Assembly (NCBI GenBank): GCA_031381685.1
Contig: JANMYF010000220.1
Location: forward strand, 1-18,400
Reading direction: 5' to 3'
Source: JANLQX01 sp031381685
Lineage (GTDB): Bacteria > Actinomycetota > Acidimicrobiia > Acidimicrobiales > JANYDT01
DNA: 18,400 nt
In this document: positions 7,591 through 15,068 of the stretch, in pieces
Layout: each line of letters begins with the position of its first letter
Position numbering within the stretch: the stretch's first letter is position 1
Notes under the pieces: generated by a model
What the model was told of the DNA's origin: nothing
Database searches by the model: none
Seen by the model: only the letters and a program-made list of their open reading frames with translations
Made by a program: the position numbers and the translations under genes

Positions 7591-8139
7591 TCAGAAATCC
7601 CACGGTGTCACGGCTCCGTCGGCACCCACCAACATGACGGGTTGAGCAGCCCAGCTGGTCTCGTCCCCGCCCATGCCCGGCGAGTCCGCAGGCATGCCGG
7701 GAAGCGCTAACCCGACCGCATCGGGTCGCTCGGCAAGCAACCGCTCGATCGCCTCGACGGGAACGTGTCCTTCGATCAAGTAACCGTCGACCTCGGCGGT
7801 GTGGCACGACGCAACGTTGTCGGGAATACCCCTCGCGTGGCGAAACGAGTCGCGATCAGGATCATCGGTCACGTCGACAACGGCTCCGTGCGTGCGCAGG
7901 TACACGACCCACGAAGTGCAGCAGCCTCAACCAGGATCGCGGCGAACGTCGAACTGCACACCCTCGAGAGTTGCCCTGGCGCTGGCCACGGGGACTCGAC
8001 CGTTCTCCGGTCCGGCAGTGGCGACCGAAACTCGACTGTTCTCCGGTCCGCCTGCGGCGTCGCCGCCGGAAGAACAACCGCCCGCCAGCACAGCGAGCAT
8101 CGCCAGCGGAACGACGCACGCACGACGGAACGCTTGCAT
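7591..8139 (-). CDS. DUF411 metal-binding lipoprotein with in-frame TGA at conserved Cys (candidate selenoprotein)
   Basis: Read from the ATG at 8139 the frame is open to TGA 7591-7593 except for one TGA at 7927-7929, giving 182 residues. Residues 1-22 form a lipoprotein-like signal (hydrophobic core, then LAVLAGGC with C22). A 12-residue duplication follows (31-54), then FDVRRDPG-TGA-GCCTSWV, where DUF411 relatives have CGCC or similar; the TGA is codon 71 and replaces the first cysteine. The rest is canonical DUF411: SCHTAEVDGYLIEGHVP (C112, H113), AERPDAVGLALPGMP and SPGMG. DUF411 proteins are small, exported, probably copper-binding or redox proteins of unproven function. Homology is unbroken across the TGA in the same frame, so translation as selenocysteine is plausible, and a SECIS-like hairpin follows. 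Alternatives are a TGC-to-TGA nonsense mutation or a base-call error. Selenocysteine decoding cannot be proved from this window, which has no sel genes. Confidence 0.75.
7884..7916 (-). promoter_or_regulatory. SECIS-like hairpin directly downstream of the in-frame TGA
   Basis: On the minus strand the structure starts 10 nt after the TGA. A 7-bp lower stem (CTTCGTG with CACGGAG, one G-U pair) carries a 3-nt 5' bulge GGU. A 5-bp upper stem (CGTGT with GCACG, one U-G pair) closes the 6-nt loop ACCTGC. Bacterial SECIS elements are coding-region hairpins about 10 nt 3' of UGA with a bulged U and a short loop, so position and shape fit. The usual G in the first loop positions is not present, and GC-rich DNA forms hairpins often. 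Confidence 0.4.
7978..8049 (-). repeat. 36-bp tandem duplication inside the DUF411 gene
   Basis: Two adjacent copies encode GPENSRVSVATA and GPENGRVPVASA, just after the lipoprotein signal. The duplication probably lengthened the flexible tether between the lipid anchor and the DUF411 domain. Confidence 0.8.
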
Positions 8140-8339
8140 GGGCCCGATCGTATCGGGGTAGTCGCACAGTCCGGCGGCTGCCGATCGCGCCCTCCCGCAC
8201 GACTCCGAACTTTCGCCACGATGCGTGACGGATGTATGGAGCGCGATCACGGTGACCGGCCGGGGACTTTCGCCTCATTTCCGCCGTCCGATCGGCCCGT
8301 TGATTCCCTTTCGAGGGTGTTGCGCTCTACGGTTGTCAT
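8140..8339. promoter_or_regulatory. Divergent intergenic region, DUF411 gene / hydrolase gene
   Basis: This 200-base gap must hold promoters for both flanking genes. On the minus strand a TACGAT -10-like hexamer lies about 7 bases from the DUF411 ATG, suggesting a very short or absent leader. On the plus side CCCT-TTCG-AGGG forms a small UUCG-loop hairpin after TTGATT (near 8299). No coding sequence could be supported here. Confidence 0.3.
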
Positions 8340-9209
8340 GTGCCGCAGAATTCGCGCAGTTCCACAAGTACCGACGAACAGGCTGAGGAGGCCGAGCACC
8401 GTCTCACGACAGCGCCCCACTGCCTGCTGAGGCTGGCCGAGAGTCGCGCCATTTTCGAAGCCGGAGCCTTCGCCGCATCCTCACCACTCCTGCGTCTGCT
8501 CGGGCGCGGCGACAACCACCCCGTCCTCGTCCTCCCCGGCTTCACCGCCGGCGACAGTTCGACCGTTCCGCTCCGCTGGACGATCCGGTCCCAGGGCTAC
8601 TGGGCCCACGGATGGAACCTCGGAGTCAACATCGGACCCACCGACCACATCTTCGACGGCATCCATGACCGCCTCGCCCAACTCCACGAACGCCACAACA
8701 AGCCCGTGAGCATCGTCGGCTGGAGCCTCGGCGGGATCTACGCCCGTGAACTGGCCCGAGACAACCCCGGCGCAGTCCGCCAAGTCATCACCCTCGGCAG
8801 CCCGTTCCGACTGACCCTCGTCGATCGTTCGTCGATCTCCGCCCTCGTCGACCGCCTCTCGCCGACCTGGAGCGACGAAGTCCTCCGACTCGCCATGGAC
8901 GAAGCCGACAAACCGCCCCTCTCTGTTCCTTCCACGGCGATCTACTCACGCACCGACGGCGTGGTGCGCTGGCACGCCTGCATCGACACCGTCACCGAAT
9001 ACCACGAGAACATCGAAGTACGGGGCAGCCACTCCGGCCTCGGCTTCAACCCCGCCGTCCACTACGCCATCTCGGACCGCCTCGCCCAACCCATCGACGA
9101 CTGGCGCCCCTTCAAAGCCCCGATCGTCGCCCGCTCGATGTTCCCCAAACCGATCAGCTGGGACGACGCCCGCAACCGCCGAGCCGGCCGCACGCGGCCC
9201 CCCGCCTGA
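8340..9209 (+). CDS. Alpha/beta hydrolase, lipase/esterase-like
   Basis: A 289-residue alpha/beta hydrolase. The nucleophile elbow is GWSLGG (S129), with a plausible acid in YSRTDGVV (D206) and catalytic histidine in GSHSGLGFNP (H231); VLVLPGFTAGD (about 62-72) forms the oxyanion-hole region. The order and spacing match a complete Ser-Asp-His triad, so an active esterase, lipase or acyltransferase is expected, with substrate unknown. No signal peptide or membrane helix is obvious, so it is probably cytosolic. The GTG at 8340 is the first start in frame; it has no Shine-Dalgarno, so a leaderless transcript or a start further downstream (the first ~25 residues look disordered) remains possible. 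It diverges from the DUF411 gene across a 200-base gap and converges with the DUF4202 gene 25 bases past its stop. Confidence 0.85.
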   Translation: MPQNSRSSTSTDEQAEEAEHRLTTAPHCLLRLAESRAIFEAGAFAASSPLLRLLGRGDNHPVLVLPGFTAGDSSTVPLRWTIRSQGYWAHGWNLGVNIGPTDHIFDGIHDRLAQLHERHNKPVSIVGWSLGGIYARELARDNPGAVRQVITLGSPFRLTLVDRSSISALVDRLSPTWSDEVLRLAMDEADKPPLSVPSTAIYSRTDGVVRWHACIDTVTEYHENIEVRGSHSGLGFNPAVHYAISDRLAQPIDDWRPFKAPIVARSMFPKPISWDDARNRRAGRTRPPA

Positions 9210-9234
9210 GCGAGCTGAGCGACCGGAGATCGGG

Positions 9235-9822
9235 TCAAGCGCCTGTCGTCGCCACCCGCACGAGCAGGTCGCGGCCGGGTCCTTCCGGCGTGGCGTCCAC
9301 GGCCATGGCGATGGCCGCGGGGCTCATCTTCTTCATTGTCTTCTGAAGCGCGTTGACCAGCAGCGGCTCACCACCACGGGCGAGAAGGTCGTCGTACTGC
9401 GTTTCGAGGAACACGAGGCAGACAGCGTCTTCGAACGACTGCACCTCGGGGTCGGTTCCGAGCCCGATCTTCTGCACGATCACCCCGGCCCGCTCGACAA
9501 CGTCGGGCGGAACGCCGATCGGCATCAGCAACTCGGCGAGTGCCGCAGCGTGAGCGCGCTTCTGATCGCGCCGCCACACGAGGTATCCCGCCCGACCCTC
9601 GGGATAGGACGCTCGCGCCAGAGCGAAGCGCCGGAGGTGATGGGCGCGGGCGGCGATCCGCAACGCGTCGGAGGCCTCGGGAGCAAGGGACGAAAGCCAA
9701 TACGTGGCGCGCTCCCCCTGGAGCTGCGCGAGAGGTCGGCGTTCACCGTCCCAGGGCAACGTGGTCGGATCGTCGGCGTTGGCACGGTCGATCGCCGCGA
9801 ACGCCGCGACCAAATCCGTCAC
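9235..9822 (-). CDS. DUF4202 family protein
   Basis: I read this as a 195-residue DUF4202 protein. Recognisable features are the N-terminal AFAAIDRANADDP, ARAHHLRRFALARASYP, EGRAGYLVWRRDQKRAHA and the late SFEDAVCLVFLETQYDDL. The His/Arg/Asp-rich helical pattern recalls HD-like metal sites, but no function is established. An in-frame GTG exists at 9840, but the GTG at 9822 has AGAGGAG six bases upstream and is the better start. It begins 24 bases after the stop of the siroheme reductase gene, so it is the third gene of a cobA-reductase-DUF4202 operon, and an accessory role in nitrite/sulfite reduction or in siroheme or Fe-S handling is inferred from context only. Confidence 0.8.
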   Translation of the reverse strand: MTDLVAAFAAIDRANADDPTTLPWDGERRPLAQLQGERATYWLSSLAPEASDALRIAARAHHLRRFALARASYPEGRAGYLVWRRDQKRAHAAALAELLMPIGVPPDVVERAGVIVQKIGLGTDPEVQSFEDAVCLVFLETQYDDLLARGGEPLLVNALQKTMKKMSPAAIAMAVDATPEGPGRDLLVRVATTGA

Positions 9823-9846
9823 GCGCGCTCCTCTACCCACACTGCG

Positions 9847-11655
9847 TTACGCGCACTCCGACACGCCGAGCTCGACCGCGAACGGTGCGGCCTCGTCCCA
9901 GTCGACGTACATGTCGGGGGCCTCGGTGGGCGCCGGGAAGTGGTCGAGGTCCTTGAGGCCGTCGGCGACGGCCTTGGCGCCACCCACGCGGTCCATCCAT
10001 TGGCGGAACGTCTCCCCCGCCGAACGCTCCTCGGCGAAACGCCGCACAACGCGCACCGCGGCCTCCGGGGCGGTCTTGGCCGGGATGCGTAGCGCCTTGT
10101 CTCCGAATATCGCCTGCTCCTGGCCGACGTAGCCGCCGAGCAGCATTTGGTAGCCCGGTGCGGCGACGCCGTGGGCGCGACGCTCCGCTCCGAAGAAGCC
10201 GATGTCGGCCGTGTGGTGCTGACCGCACGAGTTCATGCAGCCCGAGATGTTGATGCGCACCCCGCCGACCTCGGCCAGGCCCTCCTCCTCGAGGCGCTCG
10301 CCGATCGCCTTGGCGAGGCCACGCGACTGGGTGATGGCGAGCCCGCAGGTGTCGGCACCGGGGCAGGACACGACGTCGCGCACCAGCTCGGCACCGGGAC
10401 GGTCCATCCCGATCGACTGCAAGCGCGCATACAACGCCGGGAGCTGCTCCTCGGTGAGACCGCGGTACACGAGGTTCTGACGGTTCGTGAGACGCACGTC
10501 GGCATCGAACTCACGCTGGATCGCCGCGAGTGCCCGGAACTGCGCTGTTGTGATGTCGCCCAGATCCGCCCATGCGTACGCCGACACCGTTCCGTTGGCG
10601 GTGCCGCGGACGACGTTGGCGTCGACCCAGCGGTCGTACTCGCTCGGGCGCCCGAGGCGCACCGGCGTGCCCTGACCGATTACTGTCGCTTCCACGGTGC
10701 TGCTGCGTCCGGCCGGCATATCGCCGTGCTCGAGCACCTCGGCGGGGATGCCTCCGGGCCACGACGAGGATGCGGGCAGCAGGCGGCGCTGGGCGATCAC
10801 TCGCCGCTTCACCTCGTCCCACCCCAAGGTGTCGACGAGCCACTTCATGCGGGCACGGATGCGGTTGTCGCGGTTTCCGGCCTGCTCGAAGACCCGCAGC
10901 GAGGCCTCGATCGTGGGAAGCAGATCTTCGCGGGAGGTGAAGTCCTCGATCGCGAGCGCAGGGTGCGGGTTGGCGCCGAGCCCACCGGCGAGGAACACCC
11001 GGAAGCCGGACTCGACGGTGCCGTCCTCGCGGGTTCGGGTGACCCCCACGACGCCGACGTCGTTGAACATGGCCTGCCCGCAATCGGTCGAGCAACCCGA
11101 GAAGTTGATCTTGAACTTGCGGGGCAGACGCTGACCGATGGGGTTGCGGAGCAGATGCCGGAAGGTCGCCTCGGCCCACTGGGTGATGTCGAGGACTTCA
11201 TGGGGGCAAGCGCCGGCGAGGTGACAGCCCTGGATGTTGCGGACGGTATCGCCGCACGCCTCGCGAGCCGTGAGCCCAACCGCACCCATCTTCCGCAGGA
11301 CGGTGGGCACCTCGGAGAGATCGACGAAGTGGAACTGGACGTTCTGGCGCGTCGTGATGTGCCCCCATCCCCGCGAGTGCTGCTCGGCGATGTCGGCCAT
11401 CACCTCGAGCTGCTCAGGCTGGATCGACCCGTAGGGCACCTTGACGCGCACCATCTGGGCGGTGCCGCCCTGGCGCTGGCCGTAGACGCCGTTGGCGAGC
11501 CGGAACACACGAAACACGTCGTCGTCCAGCTCACCGGCTCGGTGCTTCGCCAGCATGCGCTCGAACTTCGCGACATCAGCCTCGATCTCGGGATCGATGG
11601 GACCGTCGTAGCGGGGAGCGACGGTGGGAGCTACGGGTTCCATGACCTGGCTCAT
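9847..11655 (-). CDS. Nitrite/sulfite reductase, siroheme and [4Fe-4S] type
   Basis: A 602-residue protein of the assimilatory sulfite/nitrite reductase family (NirA/CysI/SirA), which uses six electrons, usually from ferredoxin, to reduce sulfite to sulfide or nitrite to ammonium in the cytosol. Two ferredoxin-like/siroheme repeats are visible. The cluster cysteines are in CPGADTC (C431, C437) and ISGCMNSCGQ (C473, C477). The pseudo-symmetric first half has GHITTRQNVQFHF, QGCHLAGACPHE and NFSGCSTDCGQ. The ATG at 11655 is preceded by CGAGGTGCCCGC (GAGG), overlaps the cobA stop as ATGA, and excludes about 98 spurious upstream in-frame codons. Coupling to cobA supplies siroheme precursor. Whether the substrate is sulfite or nitrite cannot be decided from these motifs; no cysH, cysDN or nitrate reductase is in the window. 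Confidence 0.9.
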   Translation of the reverse strand: MSQVMEPVAPTVAPRYDGPIDPEIEADVAKFERMLAKHRAGELDDDVFRVFRLANGVYGQRQGGTAQMVRVKVPYGSIQPEQLEVMADIAEQHSRGWGHITTRQNVQFHFVDLSEVPTVLRKMGAVGLTAREACGDTVRNIQGCHLAGACPHEVLDITQWAEATFRHLLRNPIGQRLPRKFKINFSGCSTDCGQAMFNDVGVVGVTRTREDGTVESGFRVFLAGGLGANPHPALAIEDFTSREDLLPTIEASLRVFEQAGNRDNRIRARMKWLVDTLGWDEVKRRVIAQRRLLPASSSWPGGIPAEVLEHGDMPAGRSSTVEATVIGQGTPVRLGRPSEYDRWVDANVVRGTANGTVSAYAWADLGDITTAQFRALAAIQREFDADVRLTNRQNLVYRGLTEEQLPALYARLQSIGMDRPGAELVRDVVSCPGADTCGLAITQSRGLAKAIGERLEEEGLAEVGGVRINISGCMNSCGQHHTADIGFFGAERRAHGVAAPGYQMLLGGYVGQEQAIFGDKALRIPAKTAPEAAVRVVRRFAEERSAGETFRQWMDRVGGAKAVADGLKDLDHFPAPTEAPDMYVDWDEAAPFAVELGVSECA

Positions 11656-12407
11656 GCGGGCACCTCGAGGTTGTTCGGGACGTGGACGGCGGTGGTCGCC
11701 GGCGAGCGGAGGTCGAGGCCGGCGACGGCCCCGATAACGATCACCGACGGGTTGGGCACGGGCACCTCGCCGAGCTCGGCGAGGGTGAGACGCTGCTCGC
11801 GTTCGGTCGGCAGCGTGGCATCGGTGACGATCGCAACGGGCGTTCCGGGTGCCATGCCGGCGGAAAGGAGTCGATCGCGGAAGGCAGTGGCACGAGCCGC
11901 GCCCATGAGGATCACGAGCGTCGTCCCCAAGCGGGCGAGCGCGTCCCAATCGAGCGTGCGATCGGTCGACGGTTCCTGATGTGCGGTGATGACGGTGAAC
12001 CCGCTGGAGGCAAGGCGAGTGGTGAGGGGCACCCCGATGCTCGCCGGCGCGGCCAGCACCGAGGAGATCCCGGGGACCACCTCGGCCTCGATCCCGGCAG
12101 CCCGAAGGGCCATCAGCTCCTCGGCCGCACGCCCGAACACGTGGGGGTCGCCGCCCTTGAGGCGCACGACGCAGGAGTGACGCCGGCCGAGTTCGACGAG
12201 CAGTTCGTTGATGCGGACCTGGCCCTCGCTATCGCCAGGTCGCTTGCCCACGTCGATGCGCTCGGCCCACGGCGGTGCCAGATCGAGGATGGCCGAGCCG
12301 ACCAGGCGATCGTGCAGAACGACGTCGCAACGACGGAGCAACTCGGCGGCGCGCACGGTCAGCAAGCCGGGGTCGCCGGGGCCAGCTCCGACCAGATGCA
12401 CCGTCAC
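11652..12407 (-). CDS. cobA: Uroporphyrinogen-III C-methyltransferase (SUMT)
   Basis: A 251-residue methyltransferase that converts uroporphyrinogen III to precorrin-2 with two S-adenosylmethionines, the first committed step to siroheme and cobalamin. Family signatures are LVGAGPGDPGLLTVRAAE (residues 5-22), RLKGGDPHVFGRAAEE (82-97) and VVPGISSVLAAPASIGVPLT (110-129). It is a stand-alone SUMT with no CysG-type dehydrogenase/ferrochelatase domain, so those later steps must be encoded elsewhere. The start at 12407 is GTG with a weak upstream Shine-Dalgarno. Its stop codon overlaps the start of the siroheme reductase gene (ATGA), pointing to translational coupling and a siroheme role rather than cobalamin. 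Confidence 0.93.
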   Translation of the reverse strand: MTVHLVGAGPGDPGLLTVRAAELLRRCDVVLHDRLVGSAILDLAPPWAERIDVGKRPGDSEGQVRINELLVELGRRHSCVVRLKGGDPHVFGRAAEELMALRAAGIEAEVVPGISSVLAAPASIGVPLTTRLASSGFTVITAHQEPSTDRTLDWDALARLGTTLVILMGAARATAFRDRLLSAGMAPGTPVAIVTDATLPTEREQRLTLAELGEVPVPNPSVIVIGAVAGLDLRSPATTAVHVPNNLEVPA

Positions 12408-12561
12408 AAGGGGCAGATTAGCTCAATTGCCGACTATTCCGATCAACTATTAGCAGTTTGCGTTCTTCGCGCCCGCCGACGGGCGTTCGCGCACGATGTC
12501 GGAGTGCCGATCGGCTCGGCTGGACAGGTGAGGTCGACGTCTCCGTCAGTATCGTCGAGGT
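12408..12561. promoter_or_regulatory. Divergent promoter region, cobA operon / P450 gene
   Basis: The 154-base gap between divergent genes contains the most AT-rich stretch of its neighbourhood (about 12415-12462), suiting promoter function for the cobA operon. A perfect hairpin CGCCCG-CCGA-CGGGCG lies at 12470-12485. For the P450 gene GAGG is only one base from the ATG at 12562, too close to be a normal Shine-Dalgarno, so a leaderless start is plausible. No operator could be identified. Confidence 0.3.
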
Positions 12562-13764
12562 ATGCCAACGCCCGTCAGTGAACTGGACCTTCCCTTCGTC
12601 GACCTCATGGTGACGACGAACCGTGAAGAACGCGAGGCGATGATCCGGGATGCGCAGCAGCAGCACTGGTTGGCAAAGACGCCGCTCGGCTATCTGGTCA
12701 CGCGCTACGAGGAAGTGAGTGTGCTGCTGCGAGACCGTCGATGGCACCAGCTGGCGAAGCTGATCGCCCAACTCAACGGCATGGAAGCCGAGATGAAGGA
12801 CCGCCGAACGTCGATCCTGACGGCCGAGGGCGAAGAACACACCCGCCTCCGCCGACTCGTGGCGCCCGCGTTCTCCCCACGCTCCGCCGATCGTCTGCGG
12901 CCGTTCATGCGACAGGTCATCAACGGGTTGGTCGACGGCATCGTCGAAGGCGGTTCCTCCGAGTTCGTGCACGACATCTGCGAGCCGTACCCGATTCCGA
13001 TCATCTGTGAGCTTCTCGGGGCACCGAAAGGGGATTGGCGGCTCTTCGGCGGGTGGGCCAGCGATCTGTTGCTGATCTTCAACAACAACCTTCGCGAGGA
13101 TCTGCCAGTCATGGAGAAGGCCCGGGTCGAATTGGACGCCTATGTCACCGAGCTCATCAACGACCGGCGGGCCAAACCTGCGGACGATCTCCTCACTGAT
13201 CTCATCGCCGCCGAGCAAGCCGGCGATCGCCTGTCGGCCGAGGAGTTGCTGGTCATGGTGGAAGCGGTGATCGTCGCCGGAACTGACACGACGCGCAATC
13301 AACTCGCGTGCGCAATTGCTCTGTTCACTGACTATCCGGATCAGTGGCAGATGCTCCGGGACGACCCGGCGCTTGCCCCCACCGCGGTCGAGGAGACCAT
13401 GCGCTACCTCGGTGCGGTGCGAGGCACGGGGCGCTTCGCGTCCGAAGATGTCGAGTTCAACGATGTGTTCTTTCCCAAGGGTTCACTGATGTTCGTTTCC
13501 TTGGTCGCCGCCAACTTCGACTCTGCGGTGTTCGAGGCCCCGGCCACCTTTGACATCACCCGGCCCGGAATCGGTCAGCAGATGTCGTTCGGCACGGGGA
13601 TCCACTACTGCCTCGGCGCGTCGCTCGCACGGGCCGAGCTTCAGGAAGCGCTTCCCATCCTCGCCGAACGGATGCCGAACCTCCGGCGGGACGGCGACAT
13701 CACCTGGAAGCCGAACACTGCCGGGATCTGGGGACCGGAACGGCTCCCCATCCGCTTCGGCTAG
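12562..13764 (+). CDS. Cytochrome P450 (first)
   Basis: A 400-residue soluble bacterial P450. Seen directly: the I-helix oxygen-activation motif AGTDTT (239-244), K-helix ExxR (E278, R281), and the heme-thiolate loop FGTGIHYCLG with C350 as the axial ligand. C-helix EHTRLRR (92-98) is also typical. P450s hydroxylate unactivated carbons using NAD(P)H electrons via ferredoxin; no ferredoxin or reductase is encoded nearby. Its neighbours are an Ltp2-like aldolase, a DUF35 protein, a second P450 and an acyl-CoA ligase, suggesting terminal or side-chain oxidation of a steroid, terpenoid or similar lipid. The ATG at 12562 is the first in-frame start; a later ATG near 12607 is possible. The family (CYP number) cannot be assigned by eye. 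Confidence 0.92.
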   Translation: MPTPVSELDLPFVDLMVTTNREEREAMIRDAQQQHWLAKTPLGYLVTRYEEVSVLLRDRRWHQLAKLIAQLNGMEAEMKDRRTSILTAEGEEHTRLRRLVAPAFSPRSADRLRPFMRQVINGLVDGIVEGGSSEFVHDICEPYPIPIICELLGAPKGDWRLFGGWASDLLLIFNNNLREDLPVMEKARVELDAYVTELINDRRAKPADDLLTDLIAAEQAGDRLSAEELLVMVEAVIVAGTDTTRNQLACAIALFTDYPDQWQMLRDDPALAPTAVEETMRYLGAVRGTGRFASEDVEFNDVFFPKGSLMFVSLVAANFDSAVFEAPATFDITRPGIGQQMSFGTGIHYCLGASLARAELQEALPILAERMPNLRRDGDITWKPNTAGIWGPERLPIRFG

Positions 13765-13785
13765 CTCGGCCGGGAATCGCGAGCT
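13763..13785 (+). terminator. Possible weak hairpin after first P450
   Basis: AGCTCG and CGAGCT form a 6-bp stem around an 11-base loop, beginning within the P450 stop codon. No T-tract follows. The rest of the 137-base gap to 13902 shows nothing I could identify. Confidence 0.25.
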
Positions 13786-13901
13786 CGACGACCTCGCCGC
13801 CCGATGTGGCTCACCAGGCCGGGGATGGCCCATGGCACGCTGCCCGCCCCGCCTGAAGCGAATTGTTCCGGTTGGACGACAGGTCGTACGGTGACCGTTC
13901 G

Positions 13902-15068
13902 ATGCCTCGCCGGACGAACAACTTTGCGATCGCCGGTCTCGGCATCACCCCCATGGGTCGCGTGTACGGCAGGACAGCGGCCGGCTTCGCCCAAGACGCC
14001 GTGCAGGTCGCGGTGGCCGACGCCGGGCTCACGATGCACGACGTCGACGGTCTGCTCGTCAACTCCCCCGGCGACCTGAACCTGCAGCTGCAAAGGCGAC
14101 TCGGTCTCCGTAACGCCAAGCTCGTCGCGGAGTACCAGTCCTTTGGTTCGTCGGCCGGGGCCATGATCCAGTACGCGGGGCTCGCCATCGATGCCGGTAT
14201 GGCCGACGTTGTGGCCTGCGTCTTCGCCGATGCTCCGCTGCGCGAAGGTGTTGGAGCCGGTGCGGCGTACGGTGCGCGGCGGCCCCAGCTGAAGGGGTTC
14301 CCGGCGATCCAGATGGCCTCCGGCTATGTGGGTGCCAACCCCCGCTATGCCATGGCCGCGCGGCGGCACATGCTCACCTACGGCACCACCAGCGAGCAGT
14401 TCGGAGCAGTCGCCGTGCAGCAGCGGCAGTGGGCCACGATGAACCCGATGGCCCAGTTCCGGGATCCCATCACGATCGAGGACCACCAGTCGTCGCGCTG
14501 GATCGCCGATCCGCTTCGGTTGCTCGATTGCTGCCTGGTGTCCAACGGTGGCATCGCCGTCATCGTCACCTCCGCCGAACGGGCCCGAACGCTGCAACAG
14601 CCCCCGGTGTACGTCCACGGCTTCGGTCAGGCTCATCCCGGATTGGTGCAGGAACGGGGCTGCCGATTCGGAGAGGTGTCAGGTGCGGTCGAGTCCGGCG
14701 CACGAGCCTTCGCCATGGCGGGACTCACCCCTACCGACGTGGATGTGTGCCAGATCTACGACTGCTACACCTACACCGTCATCGTGTCACTGGAGGACTA
14801 CGGCTTCTGCGCCAAGGGCGAAGGCGGACCCTTTGTTGAATCCGGCGCTCTTGGACCCGGCGGGTCGTTGCCAACCAACACCGGAGGAGGCGAACTGTCC
14901 GCCTATTACATGTGGGGCATGACACCCATCTCGGAAGGCATCCTCCAGGCGCGCGGCACAGCGGGAGAGCGCCAGGTAGCCACGCACGATGTGGTGCTCA
15001 CCAGCGGCAACGGCGGCATCCTCGACTACCACTCCACCCTGCTCATGAGTCCTCACCAACCAACATGA
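13902..15068 (+). CDS. Thiolase-fold lipid-transfer/aldolase protein (Ltp2-like)
   Basis: A 388-residue member of the thiolase-superfamily branch called lipid-transfer proteins (SCP-x thiolase-like/Ltp2). Where true thiolases have the nucleophilic cysteine this protein has QSFGSSAGAM (79-88), with no cysteine, and the C-terminal CxG loop is replaced by SGNGGILDYHST. Tyrosine motifs IYDCYTYT (285-292) and SAYYMWGM (333-340) match those of Ltp2-type steroid side-chain retro-aldolases. The expected role is carbon-carbon cleavage of a beta-hydroxyacyl-CoA rather than thiolysis. The ATG at 13902 is preferred over a TTG 39 bases upstream because homologous sequence starts around NNFAIAGLG; no strong Shine-Dalgarno is seen. 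Its stop overlaps the DUF35 gene (ATGA), matching the known need of such aldolases for a DUF35 partner. The substrate is inferred from context. Confidence 0.85.
   Translation: MPRRTNNFAIAGLGITPMGRVYGRTAAGFAQDAVQVAVADAGLTMHDVDGLLVNSPGDLNLQLQRRLGLRNAKLVAEYQSFGSSAGAMIQYAGLAIDAGMADVVACVFADAPLREGVGAGAAYGARRPQLKGFPAIQMASGYVGANPRYAMAARRHMLTYGTTSEQFGAVAVQQRQWATMNPMAQFRDPITIEDHQSSRWIADPLRLLDCCLVSNGGIAVIVTSAERARTLQQPPVYVHGFGQAHPGLVQERGCRFGEVSGAVESGARAFAMAGLTPTDVDVCQIYDCYTYTVIVSLEDYGFCAKGEGGPFVESGALGPGGSLPTNTGGGELSAYYMWGMTPISEGILQARGTAGERQVATHDVVLTSGNGGILDYHSTLLMSPHQPT

Noticed and set aside
7591..7905. Stand-alone 104-residue DUF411 protein starting at GTG 7905
   Set aside because: This start would drop the conserved GCC cysteines and the lipoprotein signal that lie in the same frame immediately upstream of it; the longer gene read through TGA explains the sequence better.
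9847..11949. Reductase reading extended to 700 residues from 11949
   Set aside because: The extra 98 residues are the out-of-frame translation of cobA; ATG 11655 has a Shine-Dalgarno and an ATGA overlap with cobA.
10147..11979. 610-codon plus-strand open frame
   Set aside because: It is antisense to the siroheme reductase and cobA, whose motifs are unmistakable; long open antisense frames are expected in GC-rich genes, and its translation has low-complexity Arg/Gly/Ala content without a family motif.
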